Of a stretch of 12,228 nt of DNA, positions 12,142 through 12,228 are shown in pieces. Position numbers and translations under genes: made by a program. The DNA is from Streptosporangiaceae bacterium (GTDB lineage Bacteria; Actinomycetota; Actinomycetes; Streptosporangiales; Streptosporangiaceae): the NCBI GenBank assembly GCA_030040475.1, contig JASHTQ010000244.1:1-12228 (forward strand), given 5' to 3'. How positions within the stretch are numbered: the first letter of the stretch is position 1; each line of letters begins with the position of its first letter. The notes under the pieces were generated by a model. That model was given only the letters and a program-made list of their open reading frames with translations. It ran no database searches and was not told the origin of the DNA.

Positions 12142-12228
12142 ACCCCACCCCGCCCCGCCCAGCCCCGCCCCAGCCCCGCTCAGCCCCAGCCCCGCCCCGC
12201 CCCAGCCCCAGCCCGACCCGGCCCCGGC
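12142..12228. repeat. C-rich/G-rich low-complexity repeat at window end
   Basis: The plus strand is built of CCCCGC, CCCCAGC and close variants to the end of the window; the minus strand therefore carries many runs of four or more G separated by one to three bases, the pattern expected for G-quadruplex formation. No coding meaning is visible. The repeat probably continues beyond the window. Confidence 0.85.

Noticed and set aside
1..12228. A complete integrative conjugative element.
   Set aside because: No integrase, replication initiator, FtsK/TraB-like translocase or attachment-site duplication is visible, so only remnants can be suggested.

Overview
The window is very GC-rich and every recognisable gene belongs to a family typical of high-GC Actinomycetota, probably a filamentous actinomycete: a DUF574 methyltransferase remnant, an XRE/DUF5753 regulator paired with DUF397, two VOC proteins, a KAP NTPase, an aminoglycoside-phosphotransferase-like kinase and an ABC exporter. 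The genus cannot be fixed from the sequence. No rRNA, tRNA, CRISPR array or intact transposase was seen.

Layout. Bases 1-747 hold a 9-bp tandem repeat, the first 36 codons of a DUF574 methyltransferase joined to the tail of an apparent helix-turn-helix gene, and a cluster of hairpins. Bases 748-2065 hold a compact minus-strand run of five small genes; four share a short helical module built around a T-F-E-L-like motif, and the first (58 codons) is easily missed because it is so short. Divergent from this run lies the XRE/DUF5753 regulator (2203-3045), overlapping a DUF397 gene (3042-3236) by 4 bp. Such sets are common in actinomycete accessory regions, so the first 3.2 kb looks like a partly decayed mobile or regulatory island.

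Bases 3488-5244 contain two unrelated VOC metalloenzymes on opposite strands around about 900 bp of gene-poor, apparently degenerate DNA. Then come an NYN/PIN-like nuclease (5564-6064), a convergent nitroreductase-MazG pair on the minus strand (7150 to 6097) and, divergent from it, a large membrane-anchored KAP P-loop NTPase (7218-9605) with an N-terminal region I do not recognise. Nuclease, nucleotide pyrophosphohydrolase and KAP NTPase together invite, but do not prove, a role in phage defence or nucleotide stress.

Bases 9676-12228 are on the minus strand: a small ParB-like-motif protein, an APH-family kinase carrying two separate in-frame tandem duplications, and an ABC exporter reduced to a pseudogene by loss of its N-terminus and of an internal block containing all ATP-binding motifs. 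Just upstream of that remnant is a 56-bp near-perfect palindrome, and the window ends in a C-rich/G-rich repeat.

No complete new system can be claimed. The best leads are the four-paralogue mini-operon, the KAP N-terminal region and the large palindrome. All family assignments come from motif recognition; no database search was run.
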